Positions 46,014 to 57,240 of a DNA stretch of 64,000 nt are shown piece by piece. Each line of letters starts with the position of its first letter. The first letter of the stretch is position 1. This DNA is from Alphaproteobacteria bacterium (lineage in GTDB: Bacteria; Pseudomonadota; Alphaproteobacteria; UBA828): NCBI GenBank assembly GCA_022823305.1, contig JAJDXK010000152.1:1-64000 (forward strand), read 5' to 3'. A model generated the notes under the pieces. That model did no database searches, was not told where the DNA came from, and saw only the letters and a list, made by a program, of their open reading frames with translations. Both the position numbers and the translations under genes were made by a program.

Positions 46014-46367
46014 ATCGGGCGGCTGACGACACATGTCCTTGACTTGACGTCGGGCACGCCGGCGCGGGGGATGACGCTGGAGCTCTGGCGGCTGGACGGC
46101 GCGACGACGGAACGACTCAAGACGGTCGTGACGAACGACGACGGCCGCATCGAGGGCAGCCTGCTGGAAGGAGAGGCGCTTGTCGCCGGGACCTACGAGC
46201 TGCGCTTCATGGCGGGCGACTATCGGAGGCGCACCGGCGGGCGGTCTCCCGAACCGCTGTTCCTCGATGTCGTGCCCGTGCGCTTTGGTGTCGCGGATCC
46301 GCAAGGCCACTACCACGTCCCGCTGCTACTTTCCGCCTATGGCTATTCCACCTATCGCGGCAGCTGA
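46014..46367 (+). CDS. uraH: 5-Hydroxyisourate hydrolase, apparent ATC start
   Basis: A transthyretin-fold hydrolase that opens 5-hydroxyisourate to OHCU in urate breakdown. Starting at 46014 gives 117 residues. The N-terminus GRLTTHVLDLTSGTPARG carries the catalytic His7, and the C-terminal signature YGYSTYRGS is complete. No ATG, GTG or TTG precedes the conserved segment in frame: the upstream stop is TGA 46005-46007 and the codon at the normal Met position is ATC. A TTG at 46044 would remove His7. GGGGAG lies about ten bases before the ATC. Either ATC (or CTG 46023) initiates or a base differs from the true sequence. Confidence 0.85.
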   Translation: MGRLTTHVLDLTSGTPARGMTLELWRLDGATTERLKTVVTNDDGRIEGSLLEGEALVAGTYELRFMAGDYRRRTGGRSPEPLFLDVVPVRFGVADPQGHYHVPLLLSAYGYSTYRGS

Positions 46368-46370
46368 CGC

Positions 46371-47858
46371 ATGACGCGCGCGTCGGTCCGCTTCCTCTAC
46401 CGCGGCGAAGTCGTCTCGCTGACCGACGTGGGCGCGAACGAGACCCTCCTCGACTATCTGCGGCTGCGCCGCCACGCCTGCGGCACCAAGGAAGGCTGCG
46501 CCGAGGGCGACTGCGGCGCGTGCACCGTGGCGCTCGGCACCCTGCGGGACGGCAGGCTGGAGTACGCGCCGGTCAACAGCTGCATCTGCCTCCTCGGCAT
46601 GATCGACGGCAGGGAGCTGGTTGCCGTGGAAGACCTGACCGGCCCTGACGGGGCTCTGCACCCGGTGCAGGACGCGGTGTCCAGGCATCACGGCAGCCAA
46701 TGCGGCTTCTGCACGCCGGGCATCGTGATGAGCCTCTTCACGCTCTACCACGCCGGCGGACGCTGCGACCGGCAGGAGGTGAACGACACGCTCGCCGGCA
46801 ATCTGTGCCGCTGCACCGGCTACCGGCCGATCGTCGATGCCGCGCTGGAGGCGTGCGCCGGAGCGCCCGGCGACGCGTTCGCGGCGCGGCGGCGTGCCAC
46901 CGCCGAACGCCTGGCGGCGCTCGACGACGGCGAGGACCTCCTGATCGGCGACGAGGCGGCGGGTTTCTTCGCTGCACCGGCCACGGTCGATGCCCTGGCC
47001 CGCCTCTACGCGCGGCACCCGGACGCCACGCTGGTCGCGGGCGCCACCGATGTCGGGCTGTGGATCACCAAGCAGATGCGGGCGCTGCCGAAGATCATTC
47101 ACCTGGGGCGGGCGGCGGGTCTCGCGGACCTGCGCGAGACCGGGCGGGGCTTTCATATCGGCGCCGGCGTCACCTATGCGCGCGCCGAAGGCGCCATGGC
47201 GGCGATCGATCCCGATCTCGTCGAGTTGTTTCGCCGTCTCGGCGCCAGGCAGGTCCGCGCGGTGGGAACGCTCGGCGGCAACATCGCCAACGGCTCCCCG
47301 ATCGGCGATACGATGCCCGCCCTGATCGCGCTCGGCACGACACTGCACCTGCGCCGGAGCGATGCGACGCGCTCGCTGCCGCTCGAGGACTTCTTCATCG
47401 ACTACGGAAAGCAGGACCTGGGGCCAGGCGAGTTCGTGACCGGTATCGACGTGCCGCGCCTCGGGTCGGACGAAATTTTCCGCTGCTACAAGATCTCCAA
47501 GCGCTTCGATCAGGACATTTCCGCCCTCCTGGGCGCCTTCCGCTTCACCCTGGAGGCTGGCCGCGTCGTCGTTGCGCGTGCCGCCTTCGGTGGCATGGCG
47601 GCCACGCCGAAACGGGCCGCCGCCACGGAAGCCGCCCTCGAGGGCCTGCGGCTCGAGGACCGGCACGGCTGGGACGCCGCCTGCGAGGCCCTGGCCTCGG
47701 ATTTCCGGCCCATCGACGACATGCGGGCCAGCGCCTGGTACCGGCTGGAGACGGCGCAGGCGCTGCTGCGCAAGGCCCTGCACGAGGCGGGCGGCGAGGC
47801 AAGCGCCGCGACCCGGATCGTGGGCCTGCGGCCCGGGGAGACGGTGCGTGCCGCCTGA
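46371..47858 (+). CDS. xdhA: Xanthine dehydrogenase small subunit (FeS and FAD)
   Basis: A 495-residue subunit carrying two 2Fe-2S clusters and FAD. The plant-type cluster cysteines are 37, 43, 48 and 51 in ACGTKEGCAEGDCGACTV; the second cluster uses CGFC (111, 114) and CRC (146, 148). The FAD domain includes LVAGATDVGLWI and LGGNIANGSPIGDT. It passes electrons from the molybdenum site to NAD. It starts three bases after the uraH stop and overlaps xdhB by 11 bases. Confidence 0.95.
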   Translation: MTRASVRFLYRGEVVSLTDVGANETLLDYLRLRRHACGTKEGCAEGDCGACTVALGTLRDGRLEYAPVNSCICLLGMIDGRELVAVEDLTGPDGALHPVQDAVSRHHGSQCGFCTPGIVMSLFTLYHAGGRCDRQEVNDTLAGNLCRCTGYRPIVDAALEACAGAPGDAFAARRRATAERLAALDDGEDLLIGDEAAGFFAAPATVDALARLYARHPDATLVAGATDVGLWITKQMRALPKIIHLGRAAGLADLRETGRGFHIGAGVTYARAEGAMAAIDPDLVELFRRLGARQVRAVGTLGGNIANGSPIGDTMPALIALGTTLHLRRSDATRSLPLEDFFIDYGKQDLGPGEFVTGIDVPRLGSDEIFRCYKISKRFDQDISALLGAFRFTLEAGRVVVARAAFGGMAATPKRAAATEAALEGLRLEDRHGWDAACEALASDFRPIDDMRASAWYRLETAQALLRKALHEAGGEASAATRIVGLRPGETVRAA

Positions 47859-50181
47859 CCTTGCCCAATCGGACCGGACCTCGCCCGTTGACGGCAACCA
47901 CGCGGTCGGTCGTGCGCTCGCTCATGACAGCGCCGCGGGGCACGTCCGGGGCACGGCGCGCTACATCGATGACGTGCCCGAGCCGGCGGCGCTGCTGCAT
48001 GTCGCGCCCGGCCATGCCGCGCATGCCGCGTGCGGCCAGATCACCACACTCGACCTCGATGCGGTACGGGCCGCGCCGGGCGTCGTGGCGGTGCTGACCG
48101 CCGCCGACATTCCCGCAAAGAACGACTGCAGCCCGGTCTTCGGCGACGACCCGATCCTCGCCGAAAGCCGCATCGCCTTTCACGGCCAGGTGGTCTTCGC
48201 GGTGGTGGCACACAGCCGGGAGGAGGCCCGCCGCGCCTGCCGTCTTGCGCGCATCGAGGTCGAGGAGGAGGAGCCGCGCGTCTCGGTCGAGGCGGGCCTC
48301 GCCTCGGGCGATATGGTCGTGCCCGACTACCAGTTCCTGCGCGGCGAGCCGCAAGCGGCGATCGAGCGGACCCCGCATGCCGCGTCGGGCTCGCTCCACG
48401 TCGGCGGGCAGGAGCACTTCTATCTCGAGGGGCAGGTCGCCCTGGCGCTCCCCGGCGAGGACGGCACGATGCACGTCCTCTCCTCGACCCAGCATCCCTC
48501 GGAAATCCAGCACCTCGTGGCTGCCATGCTGGCGAAGCCGGACTCGCACGTGGTGTGCGAGTGCCGGCGCATGGGCGGCGCCTTCGGCGGCAAGGAGAGC
48601 CAGGCGGCGCAATGGGCCTGCCTCGCCGCGCTCGCGGCAAGCGTGACCGGCTCGGCCGCCAAGATCCGCCTCGACCGCGACGACGACATGGTCATGACCG
48701 GCAAGCGCCACGATTTCCGCATCGACTACAGCTACGGTTGCGACGGCGAGGGCAGGCTGGTGGCGGTCGATGCCGCGCTGAGCGCACGCTGCGGCTGCTC
48801 GGCCGATCTCTCCATGGCCGTCTGCGACCGGGCCATGTTCCATGCCGACAATGCCTACCACTATCCGAACGCGCGTATCCTTTCGCGACGGGTCAGGACC
48901 GACACGGTCTCCAACACCGCGTTCAGGGGTTTCGGCGGGCCGCAGGGCATGATGGTTGCCGAGAGGATGATGGACGACATCGCCTGCCGGCTCGGCCAGG
49001 ACCCGCTGGACGTGCGCAAGCGCAATCTCTATGGCCGCGGGCGGGACGTCACGCCCTACGGCATGAAGGTCCCCGACAACACCATTTCGCGGCTGGTGCG
49101 CGAGCTCGAGAAGACCAGCGACTACCGCGAGCGGCGCAGGGCCATCGCGACCTTCAACCGGAACAACCGCTTTCTCAGGAAAGGGATGTCTCTCACGCCC
49201 GTAAAGTTCGGGATCGCCTTCACGCTGAAACATCTCAACCAGGCGGGCGCGCTCGTGCATGTCTACACCGACGGCTCCGTGCTGGTGAACCACGGCGGCA
49301 CCGAGATGGGCCAGGGGCTCCACACCAAGGTTGCGCAGGTGGTAGCGGAGGAGTTCGGCATCGACTTCGACAGGGTGCAGATCACCGCGACGAAGACCGA
49401 CATGGTGCCCAACACCACGCCCACCGCCGCTTCCTCCGGGTCCGATCTGAACGGCATGGCGGCAAAGCGCGCGGCCGCGACGATCAGGGACCGCATGGCC
49501 GCCCTGGCCGGGCGGCTCTACCAGGTGCCCAGGGCGGAGGTCCGCTTCGCCGGCGGCATGGTCGAGATCGGCAAGCGCAGCATCTCCTTCGCCGAGCTGG
49601 CGAAGACCTGCTTCCTGGAACGGATCTCGCTCTCGTCGACCGGCTACTTCGCCACGCCGAAGATCACCTGGGACCGGGCGTCGGCGAGCGGGCGGCCCTT
49701 CCTCTACTTCGCCTACGGCGCCGCCTGCTCGGAGGTGACGATCGATACGCTCACCGGGGAGATGCGGGTGGACCGGGTGGACCTGCTGCACGACGTCGGC
49801 AATTCGCTCAATCCTGCGATCGACATCGGTCAGATCGAAGGCGGCTTCGTGCAGGGCCTGGGCTGGCTCACCACCGAAGAGCTGGTGTTCGATGCGAAGG
49901 GTCGGCTCGCGACTCATGCGCCGTCCACCTACAAGATACCTGTCGCAAGCGACGTGCCGGAGGACTTCAGGGTTGCGCTGTGGAAGTCCAGGGGTAACAG
50001 GGAGGCGACCATCTATCGTTCGAAGGCGGTGGGCGAGCCGCCCCTGATGCTGGCGATATCGGTGTTCTCGGCAATCCTGAACGCCATCGCCGGTCTCAAT
50101 CCCGGTCGGGTGCCGGCGCTCGACGCGCCGGCGACACCGGAGGCGATCGTCCGCGCGATCCGCTCCATGCAGGAAGCCTGA
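47848..50181 (+). CDS. xdhB: Xanthine dehydrogenase large, molybdenum-binding subunit
   Basis: A 777-residue catalytic subunit that hydroxylates hypoxanthine and xanthine to urate at a molybdopterin sulfido-oxo centre. Motifs include RRMGGAFGGKES, SNTAFRGFGGPQG for the pterin, and the catalytic Glu in SKAVGEPPL (about residue 730). The GTG start at 47848 is preceded by GGGGAG and lies inside the end of xdhA. Sequence and neighbours (uraH, xdhC, puuD) support true xanthine dehydrogenase rather than an aldehyde oxidase. Confidence 0.95.
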   Translation: MPPDLAQSDRTSPVDGNHAVGRALAHDSAAGHVRGTARYIDDVPEPAALLHVAPGHAAHAACGQITTLDLDAVRAAPGVVAVLTAADIPAKNDCSPVFGDDPILAESRIAFHGQVVFAVVAHSREEARRACRLARIEVEEEEPRVSVEAGLASGDMVVPDYQFLRGEPQAAIERTPHAASGSLHVGGQEHFYLEGQVALALPGEDGTMHVLSSTQHPSEIQHLVAAMLAKPDSHVVCECRRMGGAFGGKESQAAQWACLAALAASVTGSAAKIRLDRDDDMVMTGKRHDFRIDYSYGCDGEGRLVAVDAALSARCGCSADLSMAVCDRAMFHADNAYHYPNARILSRRVRTDTVSNTAFRGFGGPQGMMVAERMMDDIACRLGQDPLDVRKRNLYGRGRDVTPYGMKVPDNTISRLVRELEKTSDYRERRRAIATFNRNNRFLRKGMSLTPVKFGIAFTLKHLNQAGALVHVYTDGSVLVNHGGTEMGQGLHTKVAQVVAEEFGIDFDRVQITATKTDMVPNTTPTAASSGSDLNGMAAKRAAATIRDRMAALAGRLYQVPRAEVRFAGGMVEIGKRSISFAELAKTCFLERISLSSTGYFATPKITWDRASASGRPFLYFAYGAACSEVTIDTLTGEMRVDRVDLLHDVGNSLNPAIDIGQIEGGFVQGLGWLTTEELVFDAKGRLATHAPSTYKIPVASDVPEDFRVALWKSRGNREATIYRSKAVGEPPLMLAISVFSAILNAIAGLNPGRVPALDAPATPEAIVRAIRSMQEA

Positions 50182-50190
50182 GGCCGGCGG

Positions 50191-51180
50191 ATGAACACCT
50201 GGGCGACCATCGACCGAGCGCTCCGCGATGAGCAGAGCTGCGCCATGGTCAGCATCGTCGACGCCAAGGGCTCGGCACCGCGCGAAGCCGGCGCCCGCAT
50301 GGTCGTGCTGGAGGACGGCTCGTTCGCCGGCACGATCGGCGGCGGCACGCTGGAGTGGCAGGCGATCGAGCGCGCCCGCGCCGCCCTGGCGAAGGGCGGA
50401 GCAGGCGGGGGAGCTCCTCCGGTGGGCTTGGCCCGCATGGCGCTCGGTCCCGATCTCGGCCAGTGCTGCGGCGGCTCGGTGCGCATCCTCCTCGAAGTGT
50501 TCACGCCGGAACGATCCGCCGAAGTGCAGGCGCTCGCCGATGCCGAGAGGGAGGGGCACTTCTCCACCGAGGGTCGGATCGCCGGGCGGTGCGTAGAGCG
50601 GAGCATTCTGAACCGCGATCTCGCGGGCATCGAAGACAGCCTGCTGGCGGCCGACGGACGCCTGCTGGAGCGCTTCGGGGCGCGGAAGCAGGTTCTGGCG
50701 CTGATTGGTGCCGGCCACGTCGGACGCGCCCTGATCGTCGCACTTGCGCCGCTCGACTTCCGTGTGGTGTGGATCGATCCGCGGGAGGATGCCTTCCCCT
50801 CCATCGTGCCGGGCGACGTGCGTGCGGTCGTGGCGGCGGCGCCGGCGGCCGAGCTGGACGCGGTGCCCGACGGCGCTTTCGTGCTGGTGATGTCACACAG
50901 CCATGCGCTCGACTTCGACGTCGTCCTTGCCGCGCTGCGCGCACGGCGCTTCGCTTACGTCGGCCTGATCGGCTCGGCGACGAAGAAGGCCCGCTTCAGG
51001 AGCCGCCTGGCACAAGCGGGCCTGGGGGACGATGATATCGGGCTTCTGGACTGTCCGATCGGCATCGGCGGTATCGAATCGAAGCAGCCAGCCGTCATTG
51101 CTGCGTCCGTGGTCGCGGACCTGCTGCGTCGGAGGGATGCGATGGCGCCTGCGGCGCTCGGCGCAGAAGCCCCGTCCTAG
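50191..51180 (+). CDS. xdhC: Xanthine dehydrogenase accessory protein XdhC
   Basis: A 329-residue chaperone that binds and sulfurates the molybdenum cofactor before insertion into XdhB. The N-terminal domain has AGARMVVLEDG, GTIGGGTLEW and the conserved CCGGSVR cysteines (about 92-98). The C-terminal Rossmann-like domain has LIGAGHVGRAL and GLIGSATKKARF. It begins nine bases after xdhB, as expected for xdhABC. Confidence 0.94.
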   Translation: MNTWATIDRALRDEQSCAMVSIVDAKGSAPREAGARMVVLEDGSFAGTIGGGTLEWQAIERARAALAKGGAGGGAPPVGLARMALGPDLGQCCGGSVRILLEVFTPERSAEVQALADAEREGHFSTEGRIAGRCVERSILNRDLAGIEDSLLAADGRLLERFGARKQVLALIGAGHVGRALIVALAPLDFRVVWIDPREDAFPSIVPGDVRAVVAAAPAAELDAVPDGAFVLVMSHSHALDFDVVLAALRARRFAYVGLIGSATKKARFRSRLAQAGLGDDDIGLLDCPIGIGGIESKQPAVIAASVVADLLRRRDAMAPAALGAEAPS

Positions 51181-51206
51181 GCCCCCGTGCCGCGGGTCCG
51201 GGACGA

Positions 51207-52795
<1,589 letters not shown>

Positions 52796-52799
<4 letters not shown>

Positions 52800-53860
52800 T
52801 CCTCAGGCTGGAAAGGCGCAGCCAGCGTTCGACGCTGATGGCGTTCCTCTCCCCGCTGCTGGCGATCGGCCTCACGCTCGCACTCGGCGCCATCATGTTC
52901 GTGGCCCTGGGCTTCGATCCGGGAAAGGCGCTCTACATCTACTTCATCGAGCCGCTGACCAGCGCCTGGTCCATCGAGGAGGTGGTCGTCAAGGCCGCGC
53001 CGCTCATCCTGATCGGGGTCGGCCTCGCCGTCTGCTACACCGCCAATGTCTGGAACATCGGTGCGGAGGGCCAGCTTACGATGGGCGCCCTAGTCGGCGC
53101 TTCCATCCCGATCTATTTCCCCGACTGGCAATCGCCGCTGGTCCTGCTCCTCATGCTCGTTCTCGGGATTGCGGGCGGTGCGCTCTTCGCCGCGATTCCG
53201 GCGTTCCTGAAGAACCGTTTCTCCGCCAACGAGATCCTGACCAGCCTGATGCTCGTCTACGTCGCCCAGCTGCTGCTGGACTGGCTGATCCGCGGGGCCT
53301 GGCGAGACCCCGACGGCTACAATTTCCCGCAATCCATATTGTTCGAGGGCTGGCAAGTCATACCGCCTCTGGGCGATGGACGGGTGCATATCGGCGCCAT
53401 CTTCGCCGTCGTCGCCGTCATCATCGTCGCCTTCATGATGGGTCGGACGCTGCGCGGATTCGAGATCCGCGTCATCGGCACCTCGCCGCGCGCCGGCTCG
53501 TTCGCCGGCTTCAAGGGCAAGCGGGTGGTCCTGTTCTGCTTCATGCTGTCAGGCGCCCTCGCCGGCCTCGCCGGCATATGCGAGGTCGCGGGCCCGAGCG
53601 GGCAGCTGCAACCGCACGTCTCCCCCGGCTACGGTTTCACCGCGATCATCGTCGCCTTTCTCGGTCGCCTGAACCCGATCGGCGTGTTCTTCGCGGGCGT
53701 CCTCCTGGCGATCAGCTACATGGGCGGAGAGGCGGTGCAGGTGGAGCTCGGCATCTCCGACAAGACCACTCAGGTGTTCCAGGGCATGCTGCTCTTCCTC
53801 ATCCTGGCCTGCGACACGCTGATCCGTTACCGCATCAGGCTGGTCTCACCCGGAAGATGA
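52796..53860 (+). CDS. ABC transporter permease (nucleoside type), first subunit
   Basis: A 354-residue BPD_transp_2 family permease with about nine to ten transmembrane segments. The segment VGLAVCYTANVWNIGAEGQLTMGAL is the hallmark of this type, followed by NEILTSLMLVYVAQ and PGYGFTAIIVAFLGRLNP. It starts with GTG at 52796 inside the ATPase stop (GTGA overlap). Function is inferred from BMP-type partners and the purine-operon context. Confidence 0.92.
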
Positions 53861-53884
53861 CGAGGGAGGTCCGGGAAGCGGTCG

Positions 53885-54805
53885 ATGGAAGCCCTTGAAG
53901 CCGTCATTCTGACGATCATCACGGCGTCCACGCCATTGCTGCTGGCGGCGACCGGCGAGCTCGTCACGGAACGCTCGGGCGTCCTCAACCTGGGCGTCGA
54001 AGGCATGATGATCATGGGCGCGGTCTGCAGCTTTGCTGCCGCCTACACGACCGGCTCGGCGTTGCTCGGCATTCTGGTCGGGCTCTACGCGGGCGTCGCC
54101 ACGTCGATGCTCTTCGCCTTCCTGACCCAGACCCTGATGACCTCGCAGGTCGCGACCGGGCTGTCGCTCACCCTGCTGGGCCTGGGGCTGTCCGGCCTGA
54201 TCGGCGAGGGGTTCACGGGACTGCCCGGGGTGAAGCTCGAATCGATCCACATCCCCCTGCTCACCGACATTCCCTTCATCGGGCCGATCCTTTTCGGGCA
54301 GGACATCCTGGTCTACGTCTCGCTCGCACTGATCGCGGCCGTGAGCTACGTGCTGTTTCACACGCGGATCGGCCTCGTCATCAACGCGGTGGGCAACAAT
54401 CACCATTCTGCCCATGCCTTGGGCTACGGCGTGATCAGGGTGCGCTACGCCTGCATCGGCTTCGGCGGCGCCTGCTCGGGCCTCGCAGGTGCCTATCTGG
54501 CGCTCGCCTACACGCCGCAGTGGATCGAGAACATGAGCGCGGGCCGCGGCTGGATCGCGCTCGCGCTGGTCGTCTTTTCCACCTGGCTGCCCGGGCGTCT
54601 GCTGATCGGGGCCTATCTCTTCGGCACGGTCTGGATCATGGGCCTCTACGTCCAGGGTCTGGGCGTCGGAATCCCGTCGCAGCTATTGTCGTCCCTGCCC
54701 TACCTCGTCACGATAGTGGTGCTGGTTGTCATCTCTGGGAACAGGTCTTTGATCAGGGTGAACACACCCGCGATGATCGGGCAGCCCTTCGCGCCCGAGA
54801 GGTAG
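53885..54805 (+). CDS. ABC transporter permease (nucleoside type), second subunit
   Basis: A 306-residue partner permease with about eight membrane segments. ATGELVTERSGVLNLGVEGMMIMGA is the matching conserved segment, and ACIGFGGACSGLAGAYLALAY and GWIALALVVFS follow. The protein pairs with the preceding permease to form the membrane channel of the BMP-type importer. It begins 24 bases after the first permease gene. Confidence 0.92.
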   Translation: MEALEAVILTIITASTPLLLAATGELVTERSGVLNLGVEGMMIMGAVCSFAAAYTTGSALLGILVGLYAGVATSMLFAFLTQTLMTSQVATGLSLTLLGLGLSGLIGEGFTGLPGVKLESIHIPLLTDIPFIGPILFGQDILVYVSLALIAAVSYVLFHTRIGLVINAVGNNHHSAHALGYGVIRVRYACIGFGGACSGLAGAYLALAYTPQWIENMSAGRGWIALALVVFSTWLPGRLLIGAYLFGTVWIMGLYVQGLGVGIPSQLLSSLPYLVTIVVLVVISGNRSLIRVNTPAMIGQPFAPER

Positions 54806-54897
54806 AGTGGGAAGGACGCCGCCGCCGCGTTACGATGAACGTCGGCGGAGCCAAACGTTGCACTGCATGGACTCTTGCTGACGTGAAAGGAGGCATC

Positions 54898-55968
54898 ATG
54901 AAGAAGCTCATAGGAATGGTCGCGCTCGCGCTGGCGATGACCTTCGCCGCGGGCACCGCGTCCGCCGCCGACAAGCTCAAGGTCGGCTTCATCTATATCG
55001 GACCCATCGGCGATCATGGCTGGACCTACGCCCATGACCAGGGCCGCCTCATGATCGAGGAGGCATTGGGTGACCAGGTCGAGACCGTGTACGTCGAGAA
55101 CGTACCGGAGGGGCCGGATGCCGAGCGCGCCATCGAGCGGCTGGCGCGGGACGGCGCCGGGCTGATCTTCACCACGTCCTTCGGCTACATGGACCCGACC
55201 ATCAAGGTTGCGAAGCGCTTTCCCGACGTGAAGTTCGAGCACGCGACCGGCTACAAGCAGTCCGAGAACGTCGCGTCCTACAACGCGCGCTTCCATGAAG
55301 GCCGCTATGTCATCGGCCAGATCGCGGCGCAGATGTCGGAGTCGGGGATTGCCGGCTACATCGCGTCCTTCCCGATCCCCGAGGTCGTGATGGGCATCAA
55401 CGCCTTCATCCTGGGCGCGCAGACCATCAACCCGGACTTCAAGCTCAAGGTGGTCTGGGTCAACACCTGGTTCGACCCGGGCAAGGAAGCCGACGCCGCG
55501 AAGGTGCTGATCGGCCAGGGTGCCGACATCATCACCCAGCACACCGATTCGACGGCGCCGCTGCAGATCGCCGAGGAGGAAGGCGTGCTCGGCTTCGGCC
55601 AGGCCTCCGACATGATCCACTTCGCGCCCAAGGCGCAGCTGACGGCGATCATCGACGAGTGGGGCCCCTACTACGTCGAGCGCGCCCAGGCGATCCTCGA
55701 CGGAACCTGGGAGACGGCGAACTCCTGGACCGGCATGTCCGCCGGCACGGTGGTGATGGCGCCCTACACCAACATGCCCGATGACGTGGCGGCGATGGCG
55801 GCGGATACGGCAGCCAAGATCGCTTCCGGGGAGCTCAACCCCTTCGCCGGTCCCGTGTACAAGCAGGACGGCACGCTGGCCGTGCCCGAAGGCGAGGTCA
55901 TGGACGACGGCACGCTCGCCGGCATCAACTGGTACGTCCAGGGCGTCGACGACACCTTGCCAGAATAG
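54898..55968 (+). CDS. BMP-family ABC transporter substrate-binding protein
   Basis: A 356-residue periplasmic binding protein with a cleavable signal peptide (about residues 1-23, ending ASA). It has no lipobox cysteine, unlike PnrA/BmpA of Gram-positives and spirochaetes. KVGFIYIGPIGDHGWTYAHDQGR is the typical start of the mature protein. An excellent ribosome site (AAAGGAGG) precedes ATG 54898, suggesting high expression. Family members bind nucleosides or purine bases; the operon suggests a purine, possibly guanine, xanthine or urate. Confidence 0.9.
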   Translation: MKKLIGMVALALAMTFAAGTASAADKLKVGFIYIGPIGDHGWTYAHDQGRLMIEEALGDQVETVYVENVPEGPDAERAIERLARDGAGLIFTTSFGYMDPTIKVAKRFPDVKFEHATGYKQSENVASYNARFHEGRYVIGQIAAQMSESGIAGYIASFPIPEVVMGINAFILGAQTINPDFKLKVVWVNTWFDPGKEADAAKVLIGQGADIITQHTDSTAPLQIAEEEGVLGFGQASDMIHFAPKAQLTAIIDEWGPYYVERAQAILDGTWETANSWTGMSAGTVVMAPYTNMPDDVAAMAADTAAKIASGELNPFAGPVYKQDGTLAVPEGEVMDDGTLAGINWYVQGVDDTLPE

Positions 55969-55981
55969 GCCGTTAGCGATA

Positions 55982-56031
55982 CCGGCCGGCGCGCCGTTCC
56001 TGCCGCGACGCAGGTCCGGTGCGCCGGCCGG
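55982..56031. other. Strong nested hairpin between the binding-protein gene and puuD
   Basis: An 11-base perfect inverted repeat (CCGGCCGGCGC with GCGCCGGCCGG) encloses a second stem (CCTGC with GCAGG). There is no T tract, so it is not a classical terminator. By analogy with other transporter operons it may protect the 3' end of the highly translated binding-protein mRNA or dampen read-through into puuD. Confidence 0.6.
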
Positions 56032-56054
56032 CATGAAGGCGAGGAGAGACGCGC

Positions 56055-57236
56055 TTGGCCGCCTTCGCCGTCGACTGGCTGAATCTGCTGCTTCGCTGGG
56101 CGCACATGATTGCCGGCATCGGCTGGATCGGCACCTCCTTCTATTTCATCGCTCTCGATGTCTCGCTGAGGAAGCGCGAGAAGATGAAGGAGGGCGTGCT
56201 GGGGACGGCATGGCAGGTGCACGGCGGCGGTTTCTACCATGTCGAGAAGTTCACCGTCGCGCCCAGGGAGCTGCCCGGCGACCTGATCTGGTTCAAGTGG
56301 GAAGCCTATCTGACCTGGTTTACTGGCTTCCTGCTCCTGATCGTGCAATTCTACCTCAGCGCCGGCACCTGGATGATCGATCCCGCGGTGCTGGACCTCG
56401 AGCCCCTGCACGCGGTCGGCATCTCGGTGGGGAGCCTCGCCGTCGGCTGGTTCGTCTACGACGGCCTCTGCCGCTCGCCCGCAGGCTCCCGGCCCACCCT
56501 GCTCGCCATTGCGGCATTCGCGTGGATTCTCCTGGCGGCCTACCTCTACACCAACGTGTTCTCCGGCCGCGCCGCGTTGATCCATGTCGGCGCCTTCATC
56601 GGCACCCTCATGGCGGCCAACGTGTTCGCGGTGATCATTCCCAACCAGAAGAAGATCACCCGGGCCCTGCTCGAGGGCCGGGAGCCGGACCCGAAGCTGG
56701 GCGCCATCGGCAAGCAGCGCTCGGTCCACAACACCTATCTGACGCTGCCGGTTCTCGTGACCATGGTGGGCGGGCACTACCCGATGCTGACGGCGCATCC
56801 TCAGGCTTGGCTGATCGTCGCCTTCGTTCTCGTTGGCGGCGCCGCCCTGCGCCACGCCTTCATCCGCCACGAGGCGGGCGCCCCCTTCGCAGGCTTCGCC
56901 TGGACCCTGCCCGTCATGCTGGTCGCCCTCGCCGCCGCGGTGTGGATGACCTCGCCGCAGCAGCGCGAGGCGGCGGAGCTCGACGTCTCGGACGTCGAGG
57001 TCATGGCCATCGTCGACAAGCACTGCGTCGCCTGCCACGCCGCGAGTCCGAGCCACGAGAGCTTCGACACCCCGCCCAAGGACATGGTGCTGGAGACCAT
57101 CGACGACCTGCACCGTCACGCGGACCTCGTGGACAAGTTCACGGTCCAGACCCGCACCATGCCGCTCGGCAACGAGACCGAGATGACGGACGAGGAGCGC
57201 GCCCGGCTCGGCGCCTGGATCGACGACAACAGATAG
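56055..57236 (+). CDS. puuD: Membrane-bound urate hydroxylase with cytochrome c domain
   Basis: A 393-residue inner-membrane enzyme that oxidises urate to 5-hydroxyisourate and delivers electrons to a heme c rather than to oxygen. The N-terminal urate oxidase domain has about eight transmembrane helices, with DWLNLLLRWAHMIAGIGWIG at the start. The C-terminal periplasmic domain has one heme motif, CVACH (Cys324, Cys327, His328), with a Met ligand likely in RTMPLGN. The start is TTG 56055, after AGGAGAG. No FAD uricase is present, so this is the urate-oxidising step of the operon. Confidence 0.9.
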   Translation: MAAFAVDWLNLLLRWAHMIAGIGWIGTSFYFIALDVSLRKREKMKEGVLGTAWQVHGGGFYHVEKFTVAPRELPGDLIWFKWEAYLTWFTGFLLLIVQFYLSAGTWMIDPAVLDLEPLHAVGISVGSLAVGWFVYDGLCRSPAGSRPTLLAIAAFAWILLAAYLYTNVFSGRAALIHVGAFIGTLMAANVFAVIIPNQKKITRALLEGREPDPKLGAIGKQRSVHNTYLTLPVLVTMVGGHYPMLTAHPQAWLIVAFVLVGGAALRHAFIRHEAGAPFAGFAWTLPVMLVALAAAVWMTSPQQREAAELDVSDVEVMAIVDKHCVACHAASPSHESFDTPPKDMVLETIDDLHRHADLVDKFTVQTRTMPLGNETEMTDEERARLGAWIDDNR

Positions 57237-57240
57237 GACG

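Noticed and set aside
47545-50718. A 1057-codon - strand open frame opposite xdhB and xdhC
   Set aside because: It is a shadow of the xanthine dehydrogenase genes, whose motifs are clear on the + strand. The antisense product has no recognisable domain.
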